A stretch of DNA of 64,000 nucleotides from Gordionus sp. m RMFG-2023 (lineage: Eukaryota; Nematomorpha; Gordioida; Chordodea; Parachordodidae): assembly GCF_954871325.1 (NCBI RefSeq), contig NC_088779.1, positions 23,190,846 through 23,254,845 of the forward strand. Direction: 5' to 3'. Numbering within the stretch: position 1 is the first letter of the stretch; each line of letters starts with the position of its first letter. The notes below the pieces were generated by a model. It saw only the letters and a program-made list of their open reading frames with translations, was not told where the DNA came from and did not search any database. The position numbers and the translations under genes were made by a program. This document shows positions 10,693 to 23,280 of this stretch, in pieces.

Positions 10693-13600
10693 TATACGCT
10701 TACTATGACGTATATATTGTATTTTCATATAATTTTAAATACATGCTTCATTTGTGTTTTTTTATATATTTTATTTTGATTCATTTTGCATGGTCTATAA
10801 TTTAAATTGAAAACGTTTTTTTTTTAAATAAACAATTTATTACAAAATATATATTAAAAAAATAAATAAAGATTATGTAAACTAAAATATTAGGGGGGAA
10901 GGGTTTAAAAAAATATTTTTAAAAAATTGTCTGTCCACAGAACAGAGGATGGAGATAAAATTTGATCTACATATCTCTAGAGATATTTTGAGATATCCAG
11001 TGATTGTTAGTTTTTTTTACCTAAAGTTTTTAGTTTCATATGGTACGATTTACCAATGTGTCAAAAAAAAGTTATTATCATTACCAATTTATTTTCTTGT
11101 ATTTAAAACAACTAATATCCCTTTTGATTCCTAGAGTCTATTTTTTTTTAAATTAAAAAGGTATTAATTTTTAATGTAGTGTATAAAAATTATATTATTT
11201 ATATCTGAATATTAAAAAAGTTACGAGGGAATAATTGTTTGTCTTGCTTCTATGAAAGCTTATTCACTGCTATATTCTCCAATACAATTAACATGTATTT
11301 ACGGGTAAAATAAAATTCAAATAAAATCTATTTTTTATTGCCCCATTCTTAATGCTATGTATATCCAATGATGTATATATACTACTAGATTAAGGATTAA
11401 TTTATTAACAGTATCTTTACATAGCAGACAGCTGTAGCTGCATTTTGTGGTTTGCTCGCCTATTAATTGTCTTATTATCAACATATAAATGCACATTAAT
11501 GTCCTTTAATCGACTAGCAAATCATGGCGCTACACCGGACTCTTATATATGGATAATTTTAAATTTAATTAATGAGTCACATCATTGAGTATGTCATACG
11601 TTTGATTGTAAACATAAATTAAAAAGAAATATTTGCATATATTTGAAAAGTATTTAAATATTTTATCTGATGTCAAGTCAGTCAGTGTTCTTAAAATTAT
11701 AGTGAGGGTAGAAAGTGAGCAAATAAAAATAAAAAGAAAGAATAGGAATCCTACAAGTCTTCTATCATATAAATAAAACACCACTTTATATTTTCCAACA
11801 TAAATCCGGGTCTGATATAAAATATTTAGCAAAATGTTATTATGCATTTCTTTTCAATATATTTTCATATGGATTACTCTGAAATACGGTTAGCCCGAAT
11901 TCGGGTGAAGCATATAAAATCGTGGCAAAGTATAGAAAAATACAGCATATCTTATTTTCTTCGTCGCGAATTCGCACTTATTGTGAATGCAGGGTTAGGG
12001 TGTTTTTTTTCTTTCCTATTAAATAGCCCAAATTAATCATACTTTTAAAAAGATTGATTAAAGGCGCGATCTTTAAAAAATCTTTAAACCAGGAATATGT
12101 TATAAATTATAATATTGAATAATGAAACTTAAGCATTGATAATTTGGTTTTAAGGGCTTACAATTATTTTAACATTTATTCATTCATCATTATGCCATTG
12201 CATGAAAAAGCAATTTCACCGCACCCTAAGGAACTGACTTGCATGACGTATTTTCACTAATATAGTTCCAATACATTATATCCAACCCTTTTATTGCTAA
12301 TATGCAATCAGCTAGCAAAGGTAGAAGGAATGAGTAGATATGGTAGTTATTTATTAGAACCGTTACCGGCAGAACAGTAAGTACTCGTTTGCATAAAATG
12401 GTATATAGTAATGTAATATTATTTTTAAAATTTGATCGATTTTTTCTTCACTATCTTTATTGTAGACAAATCCTGAAGTTTACTACTAAGGAAGGAATAA
12501 AATTTTTATTTTTAGTAGTGAAACCATATAAAGTTAATATGATATATAAACAAACAGAACTCGTCTGTTTTTTGAGTAAAATAAGCATGGATTATTAAAG
12601 TTAATATTAGGATTTACATTTTATGCATTATGAAATATTTCAACATCCTAACAATAAAAATCTGCCAACTATTTAATTTTTCTCTATAAAAATTTTGAAT
12701 AGATTTGGAAGGATTCGGTGGCAAAATTATTTTAAGTGCAGCCTGATTAATCAAGAATCTTTCATTTATTTGAGTGATAAATGTATCTAAAAGAGAGGTA
12801 AAGATATTTAGAAGTTAAGTAGAATTTATTTTGGAACTTAGAACCATTGTCAAATAAAGAAAAGTTAATTAGACTGAATGTGTCCATAGAACATTGTTTC
12901 GGCCAACGAATATAGTGGTTGAGATAATTTAGAGAATAAAATAATAGTATAAATAAATTAACTACTAATACTTTATTAATTAATATAAATACTAATTACA
13001 TAATCATAAATAAAATAAGAAATTAAAAAATATAAAAAAATTAAAATTAAATTAAAGATTAAAAAAATTAAGTTAGTAAAATCATAATTTAATCATCGTT
13101 TTTCGCATCATAATTTCTCCTTATATATCCTTTTTCTTTAATCAACATTTGCATAATCTCAATTTGAACCGAGATTTAATTCTTGTAGATTTGAATATCT
13201 TTGGGCTTCGTAATTTTATTTAAAAGTAATTTGCCTGTCTGGCGTTTTTCTTAATCTAGTAAATTTGCATGTTACCACAATTACAACAATTTATTTTATA
13301 GTATTCTTTGTCTGATCCCAGATTAATATTGATGATATTTGATTTATAAAATTCGTCATCTACATTTGTTCTGATTTACTTATGTTCCAATCTAAGACTT
13401 GCTTTCAGTAATGTTGTTAAACAGATTTGAACCGATTTTTAAAAATGACTAACTTAATATTTTATTTTAAAAATACCAAGCCGGAAATTAAAATTTGGTC
13501 ATCTTTAGGGAAATCTCAAGGCTTATGCGATTTCTAACTAAATCGGCTCAAATTGAGCTATTACATTAGTTTTCAATTATTCTCATCGTCTAAATCATAT

Positions 13601-15483
13601 CGATGTCATTTTTTAAAATATTTTACTTTAGTTTCCCAATTGAAAAGGTTATAAATGATATGGTGGGAATTTTAAAATGGTAGATAAAACCTGCAAAATT
13701 TGGAATCGATATTAATTCATAGAATAAATTAGTAACATATTTATTTCGTTGTGAATGTAAATATAAATAATTAATATTATGTGATAAGAGGTAGGACTCA
13801 GTAATCTTTTTTTTAAATATTTTAGCCGGCATCTACTATTTTGACTGGGGGAATGGGGGGGGGGTGGAATTGCTCCCCGCCTTCTGCTGCTTATCCGTCT
13901 ATATAATATATAAAAAATTATATAACTATTTACATTTTAGGACTTATACATTACATACCTCATTATGGTCAAAATAAAAATTTCTATTTTTTTTATGATC
14001 AATTATCGATAATAGAGACCCCTGTATATTTTTTCAATTTATATGCATTATATAGTAAAGAGATAGGATGAATTTGAATTAAAAACTGTAACACCTTATA
14101 TCAATTCTGTATATAATAAAAATTTCAGTATTTTATTAGTATTCTTTTAAATCATCACTTCAAGACCCTACTTTTATTTAGTTTACAGCTTGAATAAATT
14201 ATAAAATTGAGAGTAACATTTAATTTGAAATTAACAATATATTTATTAGGGAATTAAGATGAATTACTTGGAAATCGCTATCTACAGTAAGCCATTCATA
14301 TTTTCATGTTTATAGATAAATAAAATAATGAATGCAAATTTTGATTTCTTTTTTTCATCAAATTTGGTAAAATATGTTGGTCTTCCCTTTCGATAATAAA
14401 TTTCTTATCAAAATTTCTCGATTCAAATTGGTATTTTTAATAAATTTTTAGCAACACAATTTAAATTAGACATTTAAAATTTTTTAATTAATTATTAGTT
14501 TTAAAATTTTTAAAGTAATAAAAATAATTTTTTTTATAGAAATAGTAAGGTATTCATTTTTATGTCGTAATATAGAAATAGTTATAAATATATTTAACAA
14601 TTTTCTATAAAAAATTAAAATGGAGCCTAGCGGGAGGGTAGGAAAAGTTTGCATCCAATTTTTTTGAGGGGAATAAGGGGCAGGATTTAAAGATGGGCTA
14701 GGGGTAGGATAAATTTAATGGGGTGGGGGGGGGGGGGGTATCTATTAAATTTTTAGATGAAATTGGGCAAAATGTATTGCTGTTGAAATTAATACTTTTG
14801 TTATAGACCTATTATAATCTAACAATATTGCTAATCATCAGTCAAATCAATATATGGCGCATAATCATAGACATTATTTCCAAAATAAAACTATTTCTAG
14901 CATTTTTTGCTATTTGGTTAACAATTCTATTAGTAAACATATATTCATGCCAAACAATATTCTACAGTGTTGACCAGATTTATTGGATTTCCTTATTTTA
15001 TAATATATTTGAAAATAAAATTATTTGGCCTGCTAAAAATTGTTAAAATAGCATATTTATATATTCTTATTAATTTTTACATGTTAAATAATTTTATTTA
15101 CAAACAAATTTAAAAATATGGAAATGTTATAAAATAAATCTGCACAACACTAATTATAAATGAGGGAGTATTTAATTTAATTCATGTTATAATAAATAAC
15201 TCTTTTATATTCACAATATTTTGAGAGTTGGCGGTACATAATCATTTAAGTTTTTTTTAAGTTATGAAGCGAGTACAATTATCATTAAAAGGTATATCAA
15301 TAATGTGGGAATATCATGACCAAAAGCGGAGGAGGTAAGCATAGATTTTTGGAGGGCCTGTGTCTGTCAGGCATATAGTAATTTATCTATAATTAATGAC
15401 TTAAATGTTGTATTTTATGTCATTCATTTGCTTCAATCACTTTTATTTATGTAACAGTTTATCAATTAGTAGCATATGATTAG
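10693..15483. other. Gene-free AT-rich stretch upstream of ccdc12
   Basis: No exon with a plausible product, RNA gene or clear mobile element was found. Poly-G runs occur near 13847-13862 and 14723-14738. The ccdc12 promoter and any 5' UTR exon should lie at the right edge; a GAG|GTAAGC donor-like site at 15334/15335 could end such an exon. Confidence 0.4.
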
Positions 15484-15611
15484 ATGATTCAGGAAAAAAA
15501 CATCGGAACTTTAGCAGATGAGGCTCGCAAAAGAAAACAAAAACTGTTTGAATTAAAGAAGAAAAAGCAAGAGAATAATGAGAATTCAGAAAATTTAATA
15601 AAACACAAAAA
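15484..15611 (+). CDS. ccdc12: ccdc12 coding exon 1
   Basis: Encodes residues 1-42 plus two bases, starting MIQEKNIGTLADEARKRK. It is a basic, Lys-rich helical segment. The donor is AAAA|GTAATT. Confidence 0.88.
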
Positions 15612-18600
15612 GTAATTATATATTAGTTAATGATTTATCTATATTAAATTGTATTTTTATTATTCGTGAAATATTTATTCAATATTAGGCCAATATTTCG
15701 AAACTATGCTCCAACTGATACAGAATTACAATCTTCTATGCTTCCCAAAGTCAAACCCTCTGCTCGTAAAATTTTTACTCTCAAATTATTTCATCATGTT
15801 TCAACTGAGATAAATTTATTAGTTATATTAATATTTTTATTTGAAATATTAGAATTTAGATTCATGTTTACCTTTAATTAAATTTATTTTTTGATTATGA
15901 GATTTGTTGTTAGATGTTTTAAATTATAATAAACAGTAAATTTAATAAATAGCAATGGCATTTATAATATTTTTATCTTTACTCAAAAGTTGATGAAAAA
16001 ATTGAAGAACAAATTTCTCTTACAACTCAACCTGAAGAAAAATTAACTAATAAAATTGAAATGGTAAATAATTGACTTGTATAAAATATTAAGGTAAATG
16101 ATTTCTAATATAGTTAAGAATAAATCTGCTCTTTTATGTAATAATTATTAATATAATTAATATCACCATTTAATAGAGCATATAATAAATTGCTGGATGA
16201 TAAAATTGCCCATTTATGATTTTTATTTGAGAAGATATTACATTAGCTTTCATATTATTGATTTTTAATGATATCTTAAAAATTCTATACAAAATTGTAA
16301 AATTTCACAGATAATATTGTTAAATATCTCAATTTTTTAAAATGGCTCATTCATTATTTTAGTAAGATAGTATAACCTATAGAATCCTTGAAAAATACCT
16401 TATGAATGTAATTAAAAAACTCATTTTCTTCAATTACTATATCTTCGTTGTCTAAAAAACTTATATTCACTTTTTTGCTTTATGTAATGTCATTTTTAAA
16501 ATAAAAACAGTTTAAATGGATGATGTTAATTTTTTCAGTAACTCAGGTCACAAATTTAATATTAAACAAAAAAAAACTTGGTTTATAAAGATAAAAAAGT
16601 ATTTATATATGCATTCTAAAAATTGTGATATCTTAATAAATACAAAATACTTGTTTTTAGTATTTAAAATGTAAATACTACTTCCTAAAATATTCAAATA
16701 AATACCAATTACAAATACAAAAGAGTATTTTATTTAGTATTTTAAATACAAGTATCAAAATTTTATTTACGGAGTTCCAATTTGGAAAGTGAATAATTTA
16801 TTTGTGAATGACTTAATTATTAGGTGTTTAAAAACAAAGTTGCTGAATGTTTCTCTTTGTAGGCACACTTAGCAACATTCAGTAGCATTTTGATTTATGG
16901 TTGTGGGAAATGAATATACCTAAAACGAATTATTTGTTATTCATTCGATTCGTATTTTACGAATACGAATAACACAATTATTCGATTTGAAAGTACGATC
17001 GAATTCGAATAAGGAAAATATATTATTTGTCGAATAATTTTTTTTTCTATTATTCGATCGAATTATTCAAGATTATTCGACTAAAATAATTTATAGTATT
17101 ATATTAATAAATGTTGAAAAATAATTTTATAAATATATGTATTAGATAATTAAGAATTACTTGAAATTATTCTTATTTAATAAAATTTCCTAGTGGAATA
17201 TTGAAGAAGCATTTTATATTTTAAAAATTTTTAATAACTTCATAATCCAAAACAACTTCAAAAAATTCTTTTATGGACGAAGGTATTTATTTTATGGAAT
17301 TAATAACACATACACAATTATAATGAACTAGTAGCTAGCCCGTCAAGAATGACGGGCGATGCAGATATTTCTCCTTTGTTTGATGATGGAGAAATCATAA
17401 ATTTTACTTTTTGCCTAAATTTTTACCACTTTATTTGTAAAATATTGCTAGATGTGAGTATTGTATTTTTAGATTGCATAGCTTTTTGACAATCTATTAT
17501 TCCCTACAATTATTTGTACTCATATACAAGGTACTAATAATATATTAACTTTTTTAAAATAATGTTGGGGTAATTTATAAATTTGAACAGTTTTTATATT
17601 AAAACCTATAAATCCAAATTATTTTTGTAAAAAATATTTTATAAGTAAATGTGTATAAAATTTAATATACGTACATGTAATAGTATTTTTTAAACTTATA
17701 TTAAAATTCACTAAATATGTATTATCATTTTGTGATAAATTTTTTAAAAGCTATCATCTCATCTACATTTGGTGAGTATAAACTCCTAAATATAGCTATT
17801 GTTTTTGAAGAATTGGTTGTTGTCAGATATGTCATATACATGATATAAATATTATATTTATTTTTCTACATTATATATAAATATATTATATATGTATGCT
17901 TCTATTTTATCTTACTAATAAAATTTGTTTGTCTTTTATCCATAGTTAAATTTTACAAAATAAATTTTATAATCGATCTTTTTTAATTTATTGTTAAATA
18001 AAATTTTCGAATAAATCGAATAAGCATTTTATTATTCGTACGAATACGAATAATTCTATTATTCAATTAGAATCGAACTCGAATAATGCAATTATTCGAT
18101 TCGTATTTTTATAGGTATAGAAATGAATATCTAAATATTTTTTTTTGAGTTTTAAAGAATATTTTACACTATTTAAATTTGTTACAATGAAGTTACATGA
18201 TTCCAAATTGATCTTAATTATGACCATAATATTATTCAAAATTTGATTGTTAACTAAATGCCTCTTGTGAGCAATTTTTTCTTATTATAAATGGAATCTA
18301 TAATTTTTTTCTCAGCTTCAGCCTTAAAAAATTATTAAAAAAATAACATTATTTTCATAGAATAAAGATAGGAAATTTGAGTAAAATTTACTGGTTTATA
18401 TGTATTTCCATTCTGATTTCATGAAAAGAAAGAAAGAGATATTAAAAAATTTTAAAATTGGTTTTAAAGCTTTTACTCAAAATTTCTTATTTTATATTTA
18501 GGAAATTTTATATAATATTATCATTTGAATTATCTTTCAATATTTTTCATCATATTTTTGAAGTATAGGATTTTTTTTATAAATTTCATTTACATAATCA

Positions 18601-21600
18601 GGAAAAAAAATGGCTTAAAATGACATTTGTGGAATCGTTAACAATCATTGTTGTTCATAATCAAGATATCTTGGAGTTGATTCTAATACAAAAGATTTTA
18701 CGATTCTCACAGATATTTGTTCTTTTCGATAGATTTAACAATTAATTAGTTAAAAATCTCATTGTATTTTGAATATAGTTATATCTTCAAAAATGTTGAT
18801 AATGAATGAATTTCATATTAGGACGCAGCCATAAGCACGAAGTTAGTCAAACTTTTGAAAGCACTAACTTTAAGACATAGGGCCAATAATATGTAATACT
18901 TTAATGGAATTTTGTTTTCCTCTCGCAAATTTTAAAACTTAGGTCATGACATGACATCCATTTGGAGATTATCATTACACTTATCAATTCTATTTTACTA
19001 TATCCCCTATTCTTTTGATTTTCTCATTCTTGTTTTAAAAAAAATTTAGTCTAGTATTCTACTTATACACATCAAGCTATGAGTTATTTATAAAAAGCGA
19101 TTTTTTATGATATTTTTGGTCGAACCTTTCTCCCCGTTTACTCTTTTTAAGTGATGTTAAATCACCTGACTTTCTCGGACTCCAGAAGGGCCTCGCCAAG
19201 TTTTTATCCTGAAAAAAAATACTTATATTAGGGCATATCTCCAACCCTTTAGGGTTAGGGTCTTAGTTCTAAGAGTAGATAGCTGTTTTAGTAAATTCTA
19301 ATGCACTTACCTCCTTGTTTACCTTGGTTCAATTATTTTGAGTTAGATTTTAGGATTTATTATTTTTTGGACCATCTTATACGCGTGTTAGATTGTTGGG
19401 TATACCTTCATTTTACTTTTTAAAATGACGGAACGCCTGTTTGCAGAAAATATTATGTTAAATAAGATTAAATAAAAACATTTAAAATTTATATCCCTTA
19501 TTTTTAAATAGATTTTTATTAACCATAAAATTTAAACAGTTGATTTATATTATGGTATAAAAAATCGAATTATTACGTTACATAATATAATTAGCTTATA
19601 TATTATAAAAAAAAATCATTTTTAAATAAGCGACGATGTGTTGTATTTTCAACTTTAAATCATTTTTTAAACGCGTTTTTTTCAAATTTATAAATCTAGC
19701 ATGTCTAGAAATAACTACCCTATGAATTTCAGACATTTGTGTTAAATTAGTTTTAAAGTTCAAAAATTTATGAATAAGAGTCGGTTTTCTAGACATGCTA
19801 GAATATAATTTCTGTAAAATCATTTTTTTAAATATAATTTAAAAATAAACGAACTTAAAAAATGATTTAAGTTGAAAAATAACACATTAAAACACCTTAT
19901 AATAGGATCACGACTCGCGACATGTAACAACTGTTAGATTAAAACAAGAAGGTATCTAGGTTCAGATTTATATTTAATTATAATCCGGACCTTAAGCCTA
20001 ACCCGGGTTCAGGTAGAGCTTTCAACCTTGAACCAAACCTACCTCTTGTTTTTTGCCTTGAACCGTAACTGATCTAAAAATTTTAGCGGGTTCGCAAGCC
20101 TGAATTTATACTTTTTAATAAAATTCTACTCCCTTTTACTAGTGAAGGTCACGGTCCGGTCTTTGTAAAAAAAGATCGATCCAGACCGTGGTCCTAAATA
20201 AAAAGACCGGTCCAGGACCGGTCTTTTTATTTGTTTAAAAAACTTTTTTTTTAACCTAATTTAATTTGTTTTATCATTTTATTAAATATAAGAGTATTAT
20301 ATAAACAATATAAAATTAATTATGAATAATATAATAATTAATACAAATATTTAATTTAAATAAATGCTAATGTCTTTGTTTGTAGAACTTCCTTGGAAGG
20401 AATTAGAAGAGGGACTTAATGGAGGCGGTAGATCTATTCCATTCTTTAACCAAGAGCTCATACACATCAAAGCTTGTATTGTTTGTTTGAAAGCCTATTC
20501 CTTTTTTTTAGTGACAAGATCTCCTGCTTTCGAAAATATTTGTTCATAGGGGACAGATGTTGCTTGAATTGCTAAAAAATTTCTAGCTGCTAATGAGAAG
20601 ACTGGAAATCTATATAATAAACTATATTGACTATTTAAAAAATATAAAAGACCTTTCACTATTGGCTTTCCACCATACTAATATGTCATCCTTTAATGAA
20701 ACAAGAGGTTCATTCAAATAGGTGAGAAGTTCTGATATATTTTCTTCAATGATTTCTGACGATATATAATCCCCTTCTGAATTTCTTTTTTGGGATAAAA
20801 TTCTTTCTAAAAACTAAATTCATTGATTTCCTCTTGGCACAAATGTTTGAAAATTAGGATTTAATAAATAAATATTAAAAATATACCTGAGAATCCGTTA
20901 TTCCTGTATTTTTTTTATTTTCTATTTTCCTTAAATATTTTGAAAATTTGGTCATATACTCAATTCTATTAAGAGTATTAGGCATGTAAACTTGTTTTAA
21001 TCTCGGATCCAATAATGTTGAGACATATGATTCATAGCAAAATAATTCTTTGAGATATTTCTGCATTTTAACCAGCATGTTATTAAGAATTTCTTTTCTT
21101 GTATTGTTATTATCCTTTTTTATATTATTTAAAATTTCATTATTTATATTCTCCATATATAACATGGAAATCCCAACTGTAGGATATTTGGATCCTGATA
21201 AATCAAGTGTGGTTTATAGAAGGGCCTTAGAAAATCTACAGCCTCTTTAAGGTCTTCTTTTTCACACTCAGTAAAGAAAACCCCTTTAAGTTGTTTGTAA
21301 TTCAAAAAAGTACTTCTTCTATAGCATCCATGTTCTAAAAATTAAATATTTTTTAAAAATAATTGGATAAAAATGTAAATACCTCATAAATTGTATTCAT
21401 CATTAAATAGGAGCTATTCCATCTAATAGGGATAACCCTTGTTTTCACATATTTGTACATATGCTTGATTTATTTTGGGTGATTTATTTATAGAAAAGGC
21501 TATGTCTCTACACTTTTCTAGTATAGTTGTAAAATATGATAAACCTTCCTGACATATTAGGTTTAGAATATGGGCACAGCATCTAAAGCCTTTAAATTTT

Positions 21601-23280
21601 TGTTCCTTATAAATATTCTGCAAAATATCCATGCTTTTTAGGATGTTATTGGCATTATCTGTAGTACAGGCCAGTATATTCTCCTCCAATTGATATACAT
21701 CAATTCTTCTTTTATAGCTAAGGATATTTCTTCAGAAGTATGAGGAAATGGGATATGATTTATATCAAGTAAAATATTTTTTAATGTAAAAGAAGAATCA
21801 ATATAATGTGCAGTAATGGCTATAAATGAAATTTTATTTATATTGCTCCACATATCTGTGGTAAAGCTTATTAAAGAATTATTTTTATTTAAAATATCTT
21901 TTAGAGAATTTCTTAGTTTCTCAAAATTAGCTGTATAAAAATTTTTAACTTTGTTTTTTGACCAAATTGTAGCAGTTGAGTTTAAATATTTGATTAAATT
22001 ATGAAGATCTGAACTTTCAAAAGTCTTCATTGGCAGAGAGTCCATTATTACCCATTTTATAATGAGTTGGCTCATATGATCTGTTTGGAATTTATCCAAT
22101 GGTATTGAAGAAAGTGATTTTGTACTTGTGGAGGGCATATTTAAATTAAGAGTAGATTGTGTTTTTGAGATATTTTCATTTTCATTATTAGAAGTATAAA
22201 TTTTATGTTTTATCAAATGTCTGCTTAAGGTAACTAATTATTTTATTAAGAATAAGGTTAAATTATTTTGACAATGAATTATTCAGACAGTTTCTTAAGA
22301 AAAAATAGATATATAAATAAAAACCAAAATATTTTAATAATAATACTGCTTATTTTGATTAATTTATTGCTTAAAAAATTATAAACAATTATTTTGTTAC
22401 TTGTTGCTGACGATATGTTAAATTTGGTATTACAGTGAACACATATTCTATGTTTTTTATTAGGACTATAAGTAAAATGTTTCTTGGACAAACTTATGGT
22501 TTTCATATTGTAAAAAAAAAATTAACAAAATCTAAAATAACACCTCTAGAAAAATATCATAAAATAAAATATACAAAAAAATTATATTAATTGAATAGTA
22601 ACCTAAACTTAAATATTAATAAAAGACCGGTCCGGACCGCGGTTCGGACCGTAAAAAATAAAAAAACCTGAACGGACCACGGTCCTCAACAAAAAGATCG
22701 GTCCGGTCCCGGTCTAAGACCGATAGGACCGGACCGTTGACCTTCACTACCTTTTACTGAGATAGTGAGGGGGATGAAAGAACTGTACTTTTTTTTACTA
22801 GCTTAGAATAATATTTACGAAGACTTGCAAATTTGCTAAGGAAGCTTTCTCCCCCCACCCCTTCCCCTTAGTGAATTGGGGCTATCGGATAACCTCTATT
22901 TTGCAAATATTTCTTAAATAATAAAAAAAATATTAACTTGTGCATTTGATTTTAATTTTTTTTAAATTGTAAGGTATTATTTTTGGTCGGTTAATAAAGC
23001 TGTATTATTAATTTTTTTTTCTACTAATGACAATATTAGAATTTATCAACTTTGGCTCCTAGGAAAATTGATTGGGATCTTAAGAGAGATATATCCAAAA
23101 AATTGGAGAAGCTGGAACGAAAAACCCAACAGGCTATATCCGAACTTATTAGTTTGATATTATAATTAATTTTTCCTTTTAAAAAATATTAATTTAAATT
23201 TTTTTAAAAATTTTTTTATAGGAGAACAAATAATGCAAACCAAGGATCTCTCCTCTATGCCCGATATGGATACTACGTGA
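15484..23280 (+). CDS. ccdc12: CCDC12/Cwf18-type spliceosome protein, five coding exons
   Basis: Coding exons are 15484-15611, 15689-15765, 15990-16063, 23040-23151 and 23222-23280. All introns start GT and end AG, and the phases (2, 1, 0, 1) close to 149 codons plus TGA. The product is a charged, mostly helical coiled-coil protein. Its landmarks match my memory of CCDC12: near the N-terminus IGTLADEARKRKQKLFEL, then FRNYAPTDTEL, then LPKVKPSALDEKIEEQ, then the hallmark LAPRKIDWDLKRDISKKL followed by TQQAISELIREQ. Human CCDC12 is about 166 residues, so this is full length. The family (Pfam cwf18) belongs to the pre-mRNA splicing machinery in the nucleus. ATG 15484 is preceded by an in-frame TAG and an AG acceptor, so translation starts there, with any earlier exon being UTR. 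Introns 1, 2 and 4 are 77, 224 and 70 nt; intron 3 is about 7 kb and full of transposons. Confidence 0.92.
15689..15765 (+). CDS. ccdc12: ccdc12 coding exon 2
   Basis: Acceptor is AATATTAG|G. Encodes PIFRNYAPTDTELQ and then LPKVKPSA, matching the RNYVPEDEDL...AKPVA part of the human protein as I recall it. The donor GCTC|GTAAAA is supported by the join with exon 3 (SA-L-DEKIEEQ). Confidence 0.88.
15990..16063 (+). CDS. ccdc12: ccdc12 coding exon 3
   Basis: Acceptor is CTCAAAAG|TT. Encodes DEKIEEQISLTTQPEEKL and ends GAAATG|GTAAAT in phase 0. It precedes the transposon-filled 7 kb intron. Confidence 0.85.
16916..18120. mobile_element. TIR element with ATTCG-rich inverted arms, in ccdc12 intron 3
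   Basis: Left end ATACCTAAAACGAAT and right end ATTCGTATTTTTATAGGTAT are inverted. Each continues into arms dense in ATTCGAATA-type words (16916-17110 and 17990-18120). The 8-bp direct repeat AAATGAAT flanks both sides (16908-16915 and 18121-18128). The interior has no ORF but contains a small hairpin, CCCGTCAAGAATGACGGG (about 17340-17357). A diverged relative lies at 30888-31262. Superfamily is uncertain; the 8-bp duplication suggests hAT. Confidence 0.7.
19630..19905. mobile_element. MITE in ccdc12 intron 3
   Basis: Left GATGTGTTGTATTTTCAACT followed by TTAAATCATTTTTTAAACG is mirrored at the right by AATGATTTAAGTTGAAAAAT and AACACATT. The inner arms carry a TCTAGCATGTCTAGAAATA / TAGACATGCTAGAATATAA pair. 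It is related to the elements at 39612-39995 and 58075-58440. Exact ends were not settled, and the ORF here is just repeat sequence. Confidence 0.6.
20140..22749 (-). mobile_element. hAT transposon, near full length, in ccdc12 intron 3
   Basis: Ends TAGTGAAGGTCACGGTCC (left) and the reverse complement of TAGTGAAGGTCAACGGTCC (right) are inverted. They are flanked by a perfect 8-bp duplication CCTTTTAC (20132-20139 and 22750-22757), which is diagnostic of hAT insertion. Subterminal GGTCC/GGACC words repeat and form hairpins, for example AAAGACCGGTCCAGGACCGG. The 2.6 kb body carries a transposase gene on the minus strand, opposite to ccdc12. Confidence 0.92.
20364..22506 (-). pseudogene. hAT transposase, decayed by frameshifts
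   Basis: Reading right to left, the first exon starts at 22506 with a BED-type zinc finger (RICVHCNTKF). An intron 22400-22234 with GT..AG ends joins it in phase to LSRHLIKHK, the His half of the finger. Next comes the catalytic region with SFTTDMWSN, then a one-base frameshift near 21690, then CTTDNANNILKS and RCCAHILNLICQEG. Further on are YVSTLLDPRLK, the dimerisation-region signature LVWWKAN, and ATSVPYEQIFSKAGD before the end near 20364. These are hallmark blocks of hAT transposases in the right order. Further frame changes after 21423 and near 20640 suggest it no longer makes a full protein. Confidence 0.85.
23040..23151 (+). CDS. ccdc12: ccdc12 coding exon 4
   Basis: Acceptor is AATATTAG|AAT. 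Encodes NLSTLAPRKIDWDLKRD and then KKLEKLERKTQQAISELI, the most conserved block of the family. The donor TTA|GTTTGA is weak but is required by the next exon. Confidence 0.92.
23222..23280 (+). CDS. ccdc12: ccdc12 coding exon 5 and stop
   Basis: Acceptor is TTTATAG|GAG. It completes Arg of IREQ and adds QIMQTKDLSSMPDMDTT before TGA at 23278-23280. No clear AATAAA was found just downstream. Confidence 0.88.

Noticed and set aside
11569-11847. Minus-strand ORF of 92 codons with hydrophobic runs
   Set aside because: Composition matches translated AT-rich noise; no homologous motif, and no splice partner seen.
12001-12001. Telomere-like GGGTTAGGG words here and at 57461-57474
   Set aside because: Single occurrences, not arrays.
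15316-15334. Coding first exon of ccdc12 (MTKSGGG then GAG|GTAAGC)
   Set aside because: Its phase does not fit exon 15484-15611 or the acceptors at 15483 and 15492; it could only be a UTR exon.
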